64,000 bases of DNA from Neoarius graeffei (Eukaryota > Chordata > Actinopteri > Siluriformes > Ariidae): contig NC_083587.1 of NCBI RefSeq assembly GCF_027579695.1, forward strand, positions 51,639,021-51,703,020, given 5' to 3'. Under the pieces are notes generated by a model. That model saw only the letters and a list, made by a program, of their open reading frames with translations, did not search any database and had not been told where the DNA came from. This document shows, piece by piece, positions 20,553 to 32,018 of the stretch. The stretch's first letter is position 1; each line of letters starts with the position of its first letter. Position numbers and translations under genes: made by a program.

Positions 20553-21582
20553 CTACTTTGCCTCCAGCATGTCGTCCACCTGCCCCTCATCCTTTTGGAA
20601 CCCCATTTCCTCTATTAGTTCTCCCCAAGGGAGTAACATTGGAGTTGGGGGTCTGGATGGGATTGGGTCGATGCTGTCCATTATCTCGCCCCACATCAGT
20701 GCCTTTGGACTTGCGGTTCTGGAGGACAAAGGCTCCTCAATGCCCACAGTTTCAGGTGGCAGACTGGAGGTGGGTTGAGGTTCGGGCTCTGATTCAGTTG
20801 GTGCTGGTGGTTCTGGTGCCACATGTAGATCAGGACAAGAAGGAGATAAAATGGAACGTTAAGACAGAGAAAACATTACAACATTAAAGAATTGTGCAAA
20901 GGAACCAACAGCGGAAAATTGAGATTTTAATCTTGTTTACCGAGTGTGAGCATGTCAGTGGCATGAGCCTGAGCAGTAATCACACAGCCATCATCTACAC
21001 ATCCACCTTCAGGTGGTGTCACAGGAGACACAGCGTTTCCTCCCAGAATCTCCTCCTGGACGGACTGGACGTGGCGTTTGTTCATCCCCATCATTGTGGG
21101 TGGAGGGTAGTAGGAGGCAGATCTCAGAATGGGGTGGGACGGGGGGTAGAACTGGTCTGGCATGATGAAGTAGGTCGGGGGGTAGAACTGCGGTGGTAGG
21201 ATGGGGTAGAACAGGGGGTTGAAGTGAGCAGCCTGAGACTGGAACTGACGAAAGAAACAGAGTTGGATTTTAGAGAAACACATTATTTCTTCAGCAACAA
21301 GAATTAGAAAAAAATGAACAGGTCCATACTGAGGCCTACTGATGAAATAATTCCATTTCTCTGAATAAACAGGTCTGGATATATTACTGATTGGACTGTA
21401 TCTTCTGCTTCTGAGTTAAATCATCGTGTCCAAGGCTTTAGCGCTCCCGAGCACACAATAGGCTACTTGTCTTTCTGAATATTACAACGAGAAAATCCCA
21501 GTGGTTCTGTCATATGAACCCTGACCATCAAATTTACTCCACATCGCCATCTTCAGAAGGGCATCTGGTTACAACTTACCAT
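20553..21582 (-). CDS. Candidate host gene, Tyr/Pro-rich protein of 188 aa, spliced
   Basis: A coherent minus-strand gene can be read. Coding exon 1 is only the ATG (21582-21580, donor G|GTAAGT). Coding exon 2 is 21244-20941 (acceptor 'tttctttcgtcag', donor G|GTAAAC). Coding exon 3 is 20812-20553 (acceptor 'gtggcaccag', stop TAG). Phases match (3+304+260 nt). A 3'UTR intron is likely (donor at 20507, acceptor 'ttttctctttcag' at 20297). The protein starts FQSQAAHFNPLFYP and has a Tyr/Pro/Phe-rich segment (residues 2-55, e.g. LPPQFYPPTYFIMPDQFYPP), then PPEGGCVDDG, and an acidic Pro/Ser-rich C-terminus with two similar words, MWGEIMDSIDP and LPWGELIEEMG. No family is recognised. The Tyr/Pro-rich start is reminiscent of fish germ-plasm organiser proteins (Bucky ball/Velo1), but only in composition. 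There are no close gene neighbours. Confidence 0.5.
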
Positions 21583-21676
21583 TTTCGATAGAGGATGGTG
21601 TAAAACGTGAAAAGTGAAGTTTGAAGACAGAGAGAGATGTGAAGCGTCGAGTGAGAGATGTGAAGTGTGGAATGGA

Positions 21677-21704
21677 GTGTGTGTGTGTGTGTGTGTGTGT
21701 GTGT
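21677..21704. repeat. (GT)n microsatellite
   Basis: About 14 GT repeats between the TATA-like site and the leader of the Tyr/Pro-rich gene. Confidence 0.9.
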
Positions 21705-21714
21705 CATATATATG
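21705..21714 (-). promoter_or_regulatory. TATA-like element upstream of the Tyr/Pro-rich gene
   Basis: CATATATATG lies about 125 bp upstream of the ATG on the minus strand, directly before a CA repeat and a C/T-rich leader. Transcription starting about 25-30 bp downstream would give a leader of roughly 95 nt ending at the ATG-donor exon. Confidence 0.35.
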
Positions 21715-22270
21715 TATCGTTTCAGGATTCCGTTCTTTGAAGTTTGAATTTGAATTCCGTTCTGTTTTTGTTTAAATTGTCCAGCATGAAAAACTTCATC
21801 ATAGCTCCGCCCCTTTTTACAGTCAATGTCTTACAGTAACTGTACGTAACCGTACTGTGTTTATGTTCATAACCACATCACACAATGTGCCGAGGCTTTA
21901 AGATATGAGCGGCTCAGCCCCAAGAGGCCTCGCTCAAATCTTTTTGCGGTCAAAATTGACACTCAATTTTTTCCAAGCTCTCGAAATCAAAACGCCCTCG
22001 AATATTTTCACATTTGTGTCTTGGTGCTTTAATCATGACCAACACATCTGAGTGAATCTCAGGATTCGCTGATTTATAAGAACAACAGTGTGGATTCATG
22101 GAGTGAAGTGGAGTTTTGGGTTTGTCCCCTCCCCATGCTGGTTTTTGTCACAGTGATGTTACGGCAGGAATTGAAAATTGTTTATTTTGGAAAATAAATT
22201 GAAATAAATGTGCTGTTTTCTTGTTTTTAGTGCAATACAAGTCAAAGGTTATTTACAATAATCAAGAATT
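21715..22270. other. Spacer upstream of the gypsy element, no gene
   Basis: Unremarkable AT-rich sequence; no exon, repeat family or RNA gene recognised. It may hold upstream control sequence for the minus-strand gene. Confidence 0.4.
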
Positions 22271-23427
22271 GGGGAGATCCGCGAGGAGGGGAGAGATGGA
22301 AAAAAAAAGCAGAAAAGTGATGCAGCGCTATGAGTAACTTAAAAAGTTGGTAAAACGCTCCAGTTGAGTGCTAAAGTGCTAAGTCTTAGTTTGACGAACA
22401 GACAGGGAGTCATATGTATTGTGTGTGAACATAGCAGGTTTACAAGCGGAGTTCTTTGAAGAAAAGTTTACCGCGAGTGTTTATAGACTGAACGGAGCTC
22501 GTGGAATTTAAGGTGGACTGGAAAGCAAGTAGCCTGCTTGGCTCTAATTCAAGGACCAGACCAGCTAATCCTGACCAGAGGGAGGACATCCTTCGACTGG
22601 GACACCGACGTCCAATTCCCCTCGCCAGCACTGCGAGGCTATCGAGAGCAGACGACGACAAGTCATCTACAGTCGTGAGTTTTGTTTCATGCGCCACGGC
22701 GTGAAGTGGCCATTGTGTTAAAGGTCTCCCCGTTCCCAAGCCACGTTACAGGCCTGCATCGCTACTTTGACTCACATTTAGGTTTGGCCTGGGTACCCTT
22801 TTTGTTTTATTCTGGAATATATTTAGTTTAAGGTAAACTGCCGGCTTTAGCAGAAGGTTTATGGGGGATGTGTTATGTTTGATACTGTTACTGAATGTGG
22901 TTGAGTGTAACTACACCTGAGAGTGAACTGAACTGTATTGAACAGAATTTACGTGACTCTATCCAACAACTCTTTGATTTAAAACATATTTCATTTCCTT
23001 ACCTGTATAAATATACATATATCCACAATCTACTTTAAGTAAAAAGTTTAAATTCATGTTTGGTGAATGTGTATTCTATTTAGTTTATTCATACATGGGT
23101 TTTACTGTTTAGAAATATTAAAGGGTAAGTAGAGCAGGGTCATTTAAAAACTCATTCTAGGTAATAATTCAAGTACAGATGTAAAGATACACAGACACAT
23201 ATAACATAGGCTTAAAAGACATGGTTCCACTTTTACAGTGATAGTGATTCCCACAATGCTATTATACTAGTTAAATTACTGTGGTTAGTATCTTTGAGTA
23301 AGTTAACAGTTCCATTCAACAAAATTACTCCACTTAGTGCATTATTTAACTATAGAGAGAGATCTCTCAACCCATGGATTCAGGGAGCGCACTCATTAAA
23401 ATAGCAGGACAGCTAGGGTGCGCTACA
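22271..23427 (+). repeat. 5' LTR of the PNMA-type gypsy element
   Basis: It matches 29730-30900 almost base for base and ends in GCTACA right before the primer binding site. Some short open frames inside it are repeated in the other LTR and are not genes. Confidence 0.85.
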
Positions 23428-23432
23428 TAAAA

Positions 23433-23450
23433 TGGGGGCTCGTCCGGGAT
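23433..23450 (+). promoter_or_regulatory. Primer binding site, tRNA-Pro type
   Basis: TGGGGGCTCGTCCGGGAT is the 18-base sequence known as the proline-tRNA primer site of murine leukaemia viruses. It lies 5 bp after the 5' LTR. Confidence 0.8.
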
Positions 23451-23572
23451 GGTAGTTGATTAGTGCAATTAAGTGAGTAAATAGTAATAACAAGTTAGAA
23501 TATTTTCTTGAGCGCCAAATTAGCCTGTTGCGTTAATGACCCCCTATTAGAGATAATAAAGCCGAAGTAAAC

Positions 23573-24700
23573 ATGGATCATACAAATAGCCACACAGACT
23601 TAGTTAATGAGCTCAAAGAATGGTGTCGTGGAGAAGGACTTGACGAAGCACAGTCTCTCATTGTGCTGGTTCCTGAAGGGACTGAGATTGCCCAAATTGA
23701 AGAAACGATGGAGACAATCAAAGTGTTAGGCCGGGTTCGTGTCAGAGGACGGACATATAGCAACAAGCATCGCTGTGTAGCGGCTCGCTGTGAGCACAAA
23801 GGAAAAGTAGATGCTAGTGAAATTCCCACTGAAGTCCTTCCTGTTGGTGGAACAGAGCCGTGGACAATTGTTACAGCCTCTTCAGGTGTCGGAGCAGGAT
23901 CTGGAGATCCAAGTCCGTCTGACAACCCACCTTCTTACAGTTCAGCTGAGTCTCTGATCCGTGTCATTGGTGATCTGTTGACCAAGATGGAAAGACCATC
24001 TGGAGAAAACAGTAGCTACTGAAGGCTATGGGTGTTTTCGGGAACTTTGCCGACCCCTGTTGGTGAAGAAGTGCTCGAGAACTGGCTGGAGCATGCACGA
24101 CTGATGGTAGAAGAGAGTGAGTGTTCTGCTAAGGAGAAACGACGTCGTATAATGGAGAGTCTTAAAGGTCCTGCTTTAGCTGTGGTGAAGGCTGTTCGGG
24201 CTGCTCGTACAGAGGTCAGTCCTGCTGAATGTCTGGACGCCATTGAGAGTGCGTTTGGGTCTGCTGAGACCGGCGAGGACCTTTTACTTTGCTTTTCGGT
24301 TGTTACAGCAGCAGCCAAAGGAAAAGTTGTCTGACTTCCTCCGACGCCTAGAGATGTCGTTGATCAAAGTAGTTCATCGTGGAGGTCTGCCACCTGACCG
24401 GGGGGACTGTGCTCGCGTTGAGCAGCTTCTTAGAGGTGCCGTTCACTCTGATATGATGATGGTTCAGCTTAAGCTCCGGGAAAGGAAGGACAATCCTCCA
24501 TCTTTCTTGGAACTGTTGACTGAGATTCGTAATGAAGAAGAATATGAATCTTCTAGACTGAAGCTGAATGCATCTGTTTGGCGACTAACGACAGACTCTG
24601 ATGTGTCTGGTGGCCAGATGGAGATTCAGAACTTGAGAACCGAAATCAAAGAACTGAAGTCTATGTTTGCTGCCATGACCCTTCCATCAAGCCCTGTTGT
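23573..24700 (+). pseudogene. gag region, PNMA-like
   Basis: The first part (from 23573) resembles the PNMA N-terminus: LKEWCRGEGLDEAQSLIVL, then IEETMETIKVLGRVRVRGR. The capsid-like part (from about 24035) has ENWLEHARLMVEESECSAKE, RRIMESLKGPALAVVKAVRA and, further on, PPSFLELLTEIRNEEEYE. These follow the pattern of PNMA capsid domains (WLEH.., R..LESL.GPAL.VV..., PPGFL.L...LREEEEWE). The coding information lies in more than one frame. Confidence 0.75.
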
Positions 24701-24899
24701 TATGGACCGCAAAGAACTCACAGCGTCAACAAAGACGTCCGCTGCAGACCCTGGGGTCAATGCTGAAGTAGTTGCATTAAGAAAACAAGTAACAGAGTTA
24801 CAAAGTCAGGTAGCAGCTCAGCAGTCTAAAGAGAGAGATTCCCCTGCTGCAGTTTTGCGGGTGGAGTCAACCAAACCATTTCGCCGTGAAACCAGAAAG

Positions 24900-27800
24900 G
24901 CTCCATCTAGTGACTCCGAGGGTAATTTCTGTTATCGCTGTGGCGAAGATGGCCATTTCTCTGCTAAATGTCAGAACCCAGAGAATCAAACTAAAGTCAT
25001 TCAGAAATTGATACGCTCGCTGCACAAAGCAAAACACAGCGAGCTAGCTGCTCAAATCAGAAATACTAACAACACAGAGGGCCATTGTAAGAAAAGTGAA
25101 GTAGTCACATTACGACAAAACATTCCAAAAGGGTTGATTGGCCCTTCTTCAGTTGTCCCATTGAAGATTAATGGCCAACAGTGTAACGCTCTTCTAGATA
25201 GTGGCTCACAAGTCACAATTATCTTTGATTCCTGGTACAAACGCTACCTTCATGATGTTCCTATCCAGCCAGTGTCTGGGTTGGCCATATGGGGACTGAG
25301 TGACACCAGTTACCCTTACTTAGGATATGTGGTAGTGGATATGGAATTCCCCGAGAAGGTGACGGGCACAAAAGATACCCTTTCCGTCCTAGCACTGATA
25401 TGTCCAAGTCCTCAAAGTCCTGAGCAGACCCCAGTTATCTTGGGCACCAATGCAAATCTGTTCCAGAGGTTGGCAAGATTGTGCAAAGAGACCAGTGGAG
25501 TGGACATTTCTCAAACCCTGGGCATTAAAGTGATGGAAGCTGCATTGAATACCGACCATTCAGCCACTGAGGGAGAAGAGGATGAAGTGGGTTGTGTGAG
25601 ATGGATGGGTCCAGGCTCCCTGAATGTCCCTCCTGGTGGTGAATGTACAGCTGTCGGTGAGGTAGAGTTGAAGAAGCCACTGAGTACAGACATGTTGATG
25701 GTTGAGGCATCTCCCACCGTCCCATTGCCATCCGGGGTCCTGCTGCAACCTATGATGGTGTCCAGTACAGCGGTGGAGGACAACCACTTAACTGTGTTGA
25801 TCCAGAATACATCACAGAGGAAGACAGTCATTCCAGTTGGGGCAGTATTAGGTCAGCTGTGTCATGCAGATCCGGTGGTGCCATCTCCGAGCACAGAGAT
25901 TGTTCCTGCACGGTTAGACCCCCAGTTAATCCATTTTGGAGACTCGCCCATTCCACCCCAGTGGAAGGAACGACTGCGGAGGAAGTTGTGTGAGAGAGCT
26001 GGTGTATTCTCCTTGCACGAGTGGGACGTAGGCCTGGCCAAAGATGTGGAGCATCATATCAGGTTATCAGATCCAAGACCCTTCAGAGAACGCTCAAGAT
26101 GCCTGGCTCCTGCTGATATTGATGACATTCGAAAGCATTTGCAAGAGTTATTGAAGGCTGGTATCATTAGGGAGACACGTAGTCCGTATGCATCCCCAGT
26201 TGTGATTGCTAGAAAGAAAAATGGGCGTATTTGGATGTGCATTGACTATAGGACCCTTAACCGCCGTACAGTCCCAGACCAGTACACAACTCCCCGCATA
26301 GATGATGCATTAGATTGCTTGTCGGGAAGCCAGTGGCTCTCCGTGTTAGACTTGCGAAGTGGATATTATCAGATTAAAATGGCGGATGAAGACAAAGAGA
26401 AGACTGCCTTCATTTGTCCCCTTGGATTTTATCAATTTGAAAGGATGCCTCAAGGCATAACTGGAGCACCAGCGACATTCCAAAGACTTATGGAGAAGGC
26501 TGTAGGGGATATGAACCTGCTGCAGGTCCTAGTCTACCTAGACGATTTGATGGTCTTTGGACGTTCCTTAGAAGAACATGAAGAGCGTCTCATGCGGGTA
26601 TTAGACAGGCTGGAAGAGGTAGGGCTGAAACTGTCCCTGGACAAATGTCAGTTTTGCCAGCCAAAAGTAAAGTACGTCGTCCACATCGTGTCTGCCAATG
26701 GTGTTGCCACTGACCCTGAAAAGATAGAGGCCGTGGCAAAGTGGCCAAAGCCCACAGATCTCAAGTCCTTACGATCTTTCTTGGGGTTCTGTGGTTATTA
26801 TCGAAGATTCATAGCCAATTACTCCTCAATCGTTAGGCCCCTGACAGAGTTGACAAAGGGCTACTTGCCCACACAACGTGGTAAGCGAAAGGCCATAGAC
26901 AAGAGCAAGACCTACTTTAAAGAATCCGAGTCCTTCAATGAAAGATGGGACCAGTCCTGTGATCAGGCTTTCAAACGCATTATTCGGTGCCTGATTAATG
27001 CCCCTGTGCTGGCCTTTGCTGATGCAAGCAAGGCCTACGTCCTTCACACTGACGCTAGTTTTAAAGGCATTGGTGCAGTACTCTATCAGGAACACCCTGA
27101 AGGACTAAGACCAGTGGCCTTTGCCAGTAGGAAGTTGAGCTTGTCTGGACAGCGCTATGCTGCACATCAGTTAGAGTTCCTGGCCCTGAAATGGGCAATC
27201 GTGGATAAGTCCCATGACTATCTCTATGGGGTCAAGTTCACAGTACGCACTGATGATAACCCGTTGACGTATGTACTCACCACTGCCAAGCTCAACGCAA
27301 CGGGTCATCGCTGGCTTGCAGCGCTTGCCTCTTATGACTTTGATGTACAGTACAGGCCTGGCAAAGCCAACATAGATGCTGACCTGTTGTCCCGCAACAT
27401 AGCAGATGTGGCAGGGCCTGGGGTGTGGGACAGCCTGTCTCAGAAGGTGGTGAAATCCATTTGTCAGCGGGTCAAAACGTCAGTGATGGCTGATACCAGA
27501 TATGTTGATCCATTATGCGCTCCACCAGCCTGTATCCCTGATGCATATGCCTTCCCATCACAGTTGCAGCTGGGTTCGCTGGAGCGACTGTCCAAAGTTG
27601 ATCTGATAACTGCCCAGAGGAGAGATGCTATAATGGGACCGGTGGTGGAAGCATTGAAGCAGGGAGTGTGGCCTAGTAATCAAGAGTTGGACCCTGATGT
27701 GCGGTTGATGAAGAGGGAAGCTAGCAGACTGGTGATGCAAAATGGACTTCTGTTCCGGGTAAGCAAGAAAGCAGGAGAGGAGACACTTCAGCTATTATTG

Positions 27801-28790
27801 CCTGCCGAATTCAGAGGACAGGCTTTGCACTCTCTACATGATGCTATGGGCCACTTGGGTGTGGAAAGAGTCACTGAGCTATTGAGAGCAAGGTTCTACT
27901 GGCCGAAGATGGTTCGGGATGTAGAGGAATATGTAAAGAATTGTGGATTGTGTGTGACCTGTAAAACACCTTGCAAGCGGGCTGCCCCCTTACACCACAT
28001 TGTCAGCAGTGGTCCTATGGACTTAGTATGCATTGACTTCTTGTCAATGGAGCCGGATTCCAGAGGCATAAGCAACGTACTTATCGTGACTGATCACTTC
28101 ACCCGATAAGCTCAAGCCTTCCCATCTAGGAATCAGAAAGCCTTGACAGTAGCGAGGATCCTGGTGGAGAAGTATTTTGTTCATTATGGATTGCCTGCAA
28201 GAATTAATTCCGACCAGGGAAGGGACTTTGAGTCAAGATTGATAAAAGAGCTTCTTACAACCCTGGGTGTCAGGAAGTCTAGAACGACTCCGTATCATCC
28301 CCAGGGGGATCCCCAGCCGGAACGCTTCAACCGTACGCTGCTCTCAATGCTATCTACATTAGGCCAGGAAAAGAAGAGAACATGGAGTCAGCATGTGGCT
28401 TCATTGGTGCATGCGTACAACAGCACACAAAGCGATGCTCCAGGGTTCTCTCCATATTACTTGATGTTCGGCAGAGAGGCACGACTCCCAGTAGACCTGT
28501 GCTTTGGAGCATCTAGTGATGGGAGTGAAGAGAGAACCCACTACCAGTATGTAAGGAATTTGAAGCGTGATCTGCAAAGGGCTTACCAAATGGCGAGTCA
28601 AGCAGCTGAGAAGACTTACCTGCGCAACAAGAGAGCCTACGACCAGAAGGTCAATTTTCAGAACATCCAAGAGGGAGACCGTGTTCTATTGAGGAATTTA
28701 GGACTCAAAGGGAAACACAAGCTTGAGAGCAAATGGAGCTCCATACCTCATGTGGTGGTGAGAAAGTTGCCCAACTTACCTGTCTAAGTA
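24900..28790 (+). pseudogene. pol region: CCHC, protease, RT, RNase H, integrase
   Basis: Recognisable in order are the CCHC knuckle CYRCGEDGHFSAKC (about 24932), protease LLDSGSQVTI (about 25190), RT with YLDDLMVF (about 26535), and RNase H with HTDASFKGIGAVLYQ (about 27045). Integrase follows, with a His/Cys zinc motif (HDAMGH...CGLCVTC, about 27835-27960) and core blocks VTDHFT, NSDQGRDFES and PYHPQGDPQPERFNR (about 28085-28330). Most of it is one long open frame, which supports a recent insertion. It is treated as a fossil with few breaks. Confidence 0.85.
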
Positions 28791-28859
28791 AGACCTGAAG
28801 GGGGGCAGGGCAGCATAAGGACCATCCATCGTGATCACCTCTTACCTATTGGGCAGTCT

Positions 28860-29408
28860 GTGAGGATGCTAGGTGGGGAGGGAGGCGATGAAGGCCCTGT
28901 GCGACCCAGAACCCATTCAGCTCGAACCAGGAACAGACAACCGACACAAAGAGAAGAGGTTTCAGAAATGACAGATTCCTCGCTAGATATGGAGTATGAG
29001 CTACCTCACAGACCTTACCAGGAATACCTGGAACACCTGTTGGCTGAAAGGAACAAAGAAACGGATATCTCTGAAAGAGAGTCTGTGCACTCAGAGCATG
29101 ACTATGTCGGAGACTCAAGACCTGAGTCCCCTGGTGCGGAGTCCGAATCTGAGCATGCAGATGAAGAAAGCCTGGCTGAAACCAATACTGACCCATCAGG
29201 CTCTGAGATGGAACAAAATGCTTGCCGAACCCCTGTTAGCAGCCCAAAAGCCAGACTTAGCTCTAAACCAGAAACAGAAATGGTACTTAGAACAAGAGAG
29301 AAAAGACAAGTAAGACCAGTGCTTAGACTTACTTATGACAAACCTGGTAAGGCTAGTGAACAACCACGAACTATTGTTCATAGAGGCATTATCATCAAAT
29401 TAGAATAA
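28860..29408 (+). other. Open frame after integrase in the gypsy element, acidic/Ser-rich
   Basis: 182 codons, rich in Glu, Ser and Arg, ending in a conserved-looking tail, VRPVLRLTYDKPGKASEQP. There is no signal peptide or transmembrane segment, so it is not an envelope gene. It is most simply the C-terminal part of pol, which in fish gypsy elements often ends in an Arg-rich RLTYD-type tail. Confidence 0.5.
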
Positions 29409-29524
29409 AAATAGTTCATTCAGAACTCATGGATAGAGAATTAAAGTTCAGGTACTGAAAATATTTAATGCTGTTTAGTGTTCAGTGTCTAATGAGGACA
29501 TTTAGACATTTAGAAAGGGGAGGA

Positions 29525-30900
29525 TGTAGCCCTGTGGGATTTTTGGGGTCATTGATTGATTTGTTTATTTTATTTTGTTTACTTGATGTATGTTTAAAAT
29601 GTAAATATCAATGTGTTGATGCTTTGAAAATAAGGTTTGTATGTAAAAATAATTAAGTTTGTTAAGAATCCTTATCTGGTATGTTGGCCAATGGGAGAGC
29701 AGGGTCGGGGGTCGAGAGGAACAGGAAGTGGGGAGATCCGCGAGGAGGGGAGAGATGGAAAAAAAAAAGCAGAAAAGTGATGCAGCGCTTTGAGTAACTT
29801 AAAAAGTTGGTAAAACGCTCCAGTTGAGTGTTAAAGTGCTAAGTCTTAGTTTAACGAACAGACAGGGAGTCATATGTATTGTGTGTGAACATAGCAGGTG
29901 TACAAGCGGAGTTCTTTGAAGAAAAGTTTACCGCGAGTACCGCGAGTGTTTATAGACTGAACGGAGCTCGTGGAATTTAAGGTGGACTGGAAAGCAAGTA
30001 GCCTGCTTGGCTCTAATTCAAGGACCAGACCAGCTAATCCTGACCAGAGAGAGGACATTCTTAGACTGGGACACCGACGTCCAATTCCCCTTGCCAGCAC
30101 TGCGAGGCTATCGAGAGCAGACGACGACAAGTCATCTACAGTCGTGAGTTTTGTTTCATGCGCCACGGCGTGAAGTGGCCATTGTGTTAAAGGTCTCCCC
30201 GTTCCCAAGCCACGTTACAGGCCTGCATCGCTACTTTGACTCACATTTAGGTTTGGCCTGGGTACCCTTTTTGTTTTATTCTGGAATATATTTAGTTTAA
30301 GGTAAACTGCCGGCTTTAGCAGAAGGTTTATGGGGGATGTGTTATGTTTGATACTGTTACTGAATGTGGTTGAGTGTAACTACACCTGAGAGTGAACTGA
30401 ACTGTATTGAACAGAATTTACGTGACTCTATCCAACAACTCTTTGATTTAAAACATATTTCATTTCCTTACCTGTATAAATATACATATATCCACAATCT
30501 ACTTTAAGTAAATAGTTTAAATTCATGTTTGGTGAATGTGTATTCTATTTAGTTTATTCATACGTACATGGGTTTTACTGTTTAGAAATATTAAAGGGTA
30601 AGTAGAGCAGGGTCATTTAAAAACTCATTCTAGGTAATAATTCAAGTACAGATGTAAAGATACACAGACACATATAACATAGGCTTAAAAGACATGGTTC
30701 CACTTTTACAGTGATAGTGATTCCCACAATGCTATTATACTAGTTAAATTACTGTGGTTAGTATCTTTGAGTAAGTTAACAGTTCCATTCAACAAAATTA
30801 CTCCACTTAGTGCATTATTTAACTATAGAGAGAGATCTCTCAACCCATGGATTCGGGGAGCGCACTCACTAAAATAGCAGGACAGCTAGGGTGTGCTACA
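29525..30900 (+). repeat. 3' LTR of the PNMA-type gypsy element
   Basis: 1376 bp, starting TGTAGCCCTG and ending GTGTGCTACA, an unusually long LTR for a gypsy element. Its last ~1.17 kb matches the 5' LTR with only scattered differences. Confidence 0.85.
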
Positions 30901-32018
30901 GTGATATTTATTTATTTATTTATTTATTTATTTATTTCCTTCCAAAAGTTGGTCGGTTTCAGATGAAATTGTGACCACTGGTGACGACAGACAACAGAAG
31001 CTCCCAGACCCAAGATGAGTGACCTTCACCTATTTTTCAAGGTCACAGAGCACATTTTTTGTTTTTTTGTTGAAAATCTCATTTTATTTATTTCAGTATC
31101 GACTAATACCTCCATCTCATCAAATGGGGGAACCAACCTGACTTCTCTGCTAGCACAAAACTTGCTAGCCTTTCCTGGGTCTGTTTTTCCAAGCTTCGCT
31201 AACTCTATTGTTCTCCAATTTTTCTCTTTCCATCACCATTCTCTCTCTTTCCTTTTCCTCTCTTTCTCTTTCCAGTGCCATTCTCTTTTTCCATTTCTCT
31301 CATTCAAACTTTACTTGTCTCTCTTTTTCTTCTCTCTCTTTCCAATCTCAATTTCTCCAATTCAAACTGTCTTTTTCTTTTTCTTTCTCATCCACGTGTT
31401 CTTTTTCTCTTTCCAATGCTCGAAAAACCTCATGCCCGATCGTCCCAGGTGACTAAAGTCTGTGCAAGGACGAGTAAAACTTTAATGGTCATCGTCTGAT
31501 CGGACGACAAAAGTTAGTGTTGGCAACCTAAGCAACACAGGCGCTAAGAGAGCAGGGAACCAGTCTAAAGTAGCTCGTCTCGTTTCACGGGAAATGCATT
31601 AAAAAGTTTGATTCATCAGCACGACAATATATAAAAGTACAAAAATATTTTGAGGAAATCATTCAAATTTCCTTGTTTTTGGTTATAATTCATCGAAGTA
31701 TGCGCGTGTTCGAGTGTACTGGAAAAGCTCGGCTCAGAGGGGTCCATGTAATGACGTAATTATACCAATTGGCTAAGGCTGATGAGGGTCAAGGGCATCG
31801 TGTGCCAGCAGCGCGGTTGAAGCAGGCAGGTGTCAAACTTGGAACTTTTATATCACGATTCGATTAATATTAAATGATATCACCAAAAAATTTTCCTTAC
31901 CTCTAAACAGTATATATTACGATTTTTAATTGTTTTTGATGATTTCATATATTTCGTAATTATATCATTTTTATTTTCTAAATATTTCTCAACATACCGC
32001 CATTGCAGCACGGGAGCC
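30901..32018. other. Spacer between gypsy element and unit 2, no gene
   Basis: An (ATTT)n run lies at about 30906-30938 and a long C/T-rich tract (ctctttctttcc-like words) at about 31195-31420. Apparent open frames there come from low complexity. Nothing else is recognised up to the unit 2 boundary at about 32019. Confidence 0.5.

Larger units (their letters stand above)
22271..30900 (+). mobile_element. Ty3/gypsy retrotransposon with PNMA-like gag, nearly whole fossil
   Basis: The element has LTRs at 22271-23427 and 29525-30900. A primer binding site matching tRNA-Pro (TGGGGGCTCGTCCGGGAT, 23433-23450) follows the 5' LTR. A polypurine tract ('gaaaggggagga') lies just before the 3' LTR, whose termini are TGTAGC and GCTACA. 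Domain order is gag, CCHC knuckle, protease, RT, RNase H and integrase, the standard gypsy order. No envelope gene is seen. Gag resembles the PNMA family, pointing to the gypsy lineage from which PNMA genes arose. The LTRs are very similar by eye, so the insertion is young. The coding region shows about three breaks. Confidence 0.85.

Noticed and set aside
20553-21582. Naming the Tyr/Pro-rich gene as bucky ball
   Set aside because: Similarity is only compositional; no alignable motif could be recalled with confidence.
28860-29408. Possible envelope gene of the PNMA-type gypsy element
   Set aside because: No signal peptide, transmembrane segment or Cys pattern; better explained as the pol C-terminal tail.
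31015-31452. 145-codon open frame rich in Phe, Ser and Leu
   Set aside because: It comes from a C/T-rich low-complexity tract open in three frames; no domain or splice signals.
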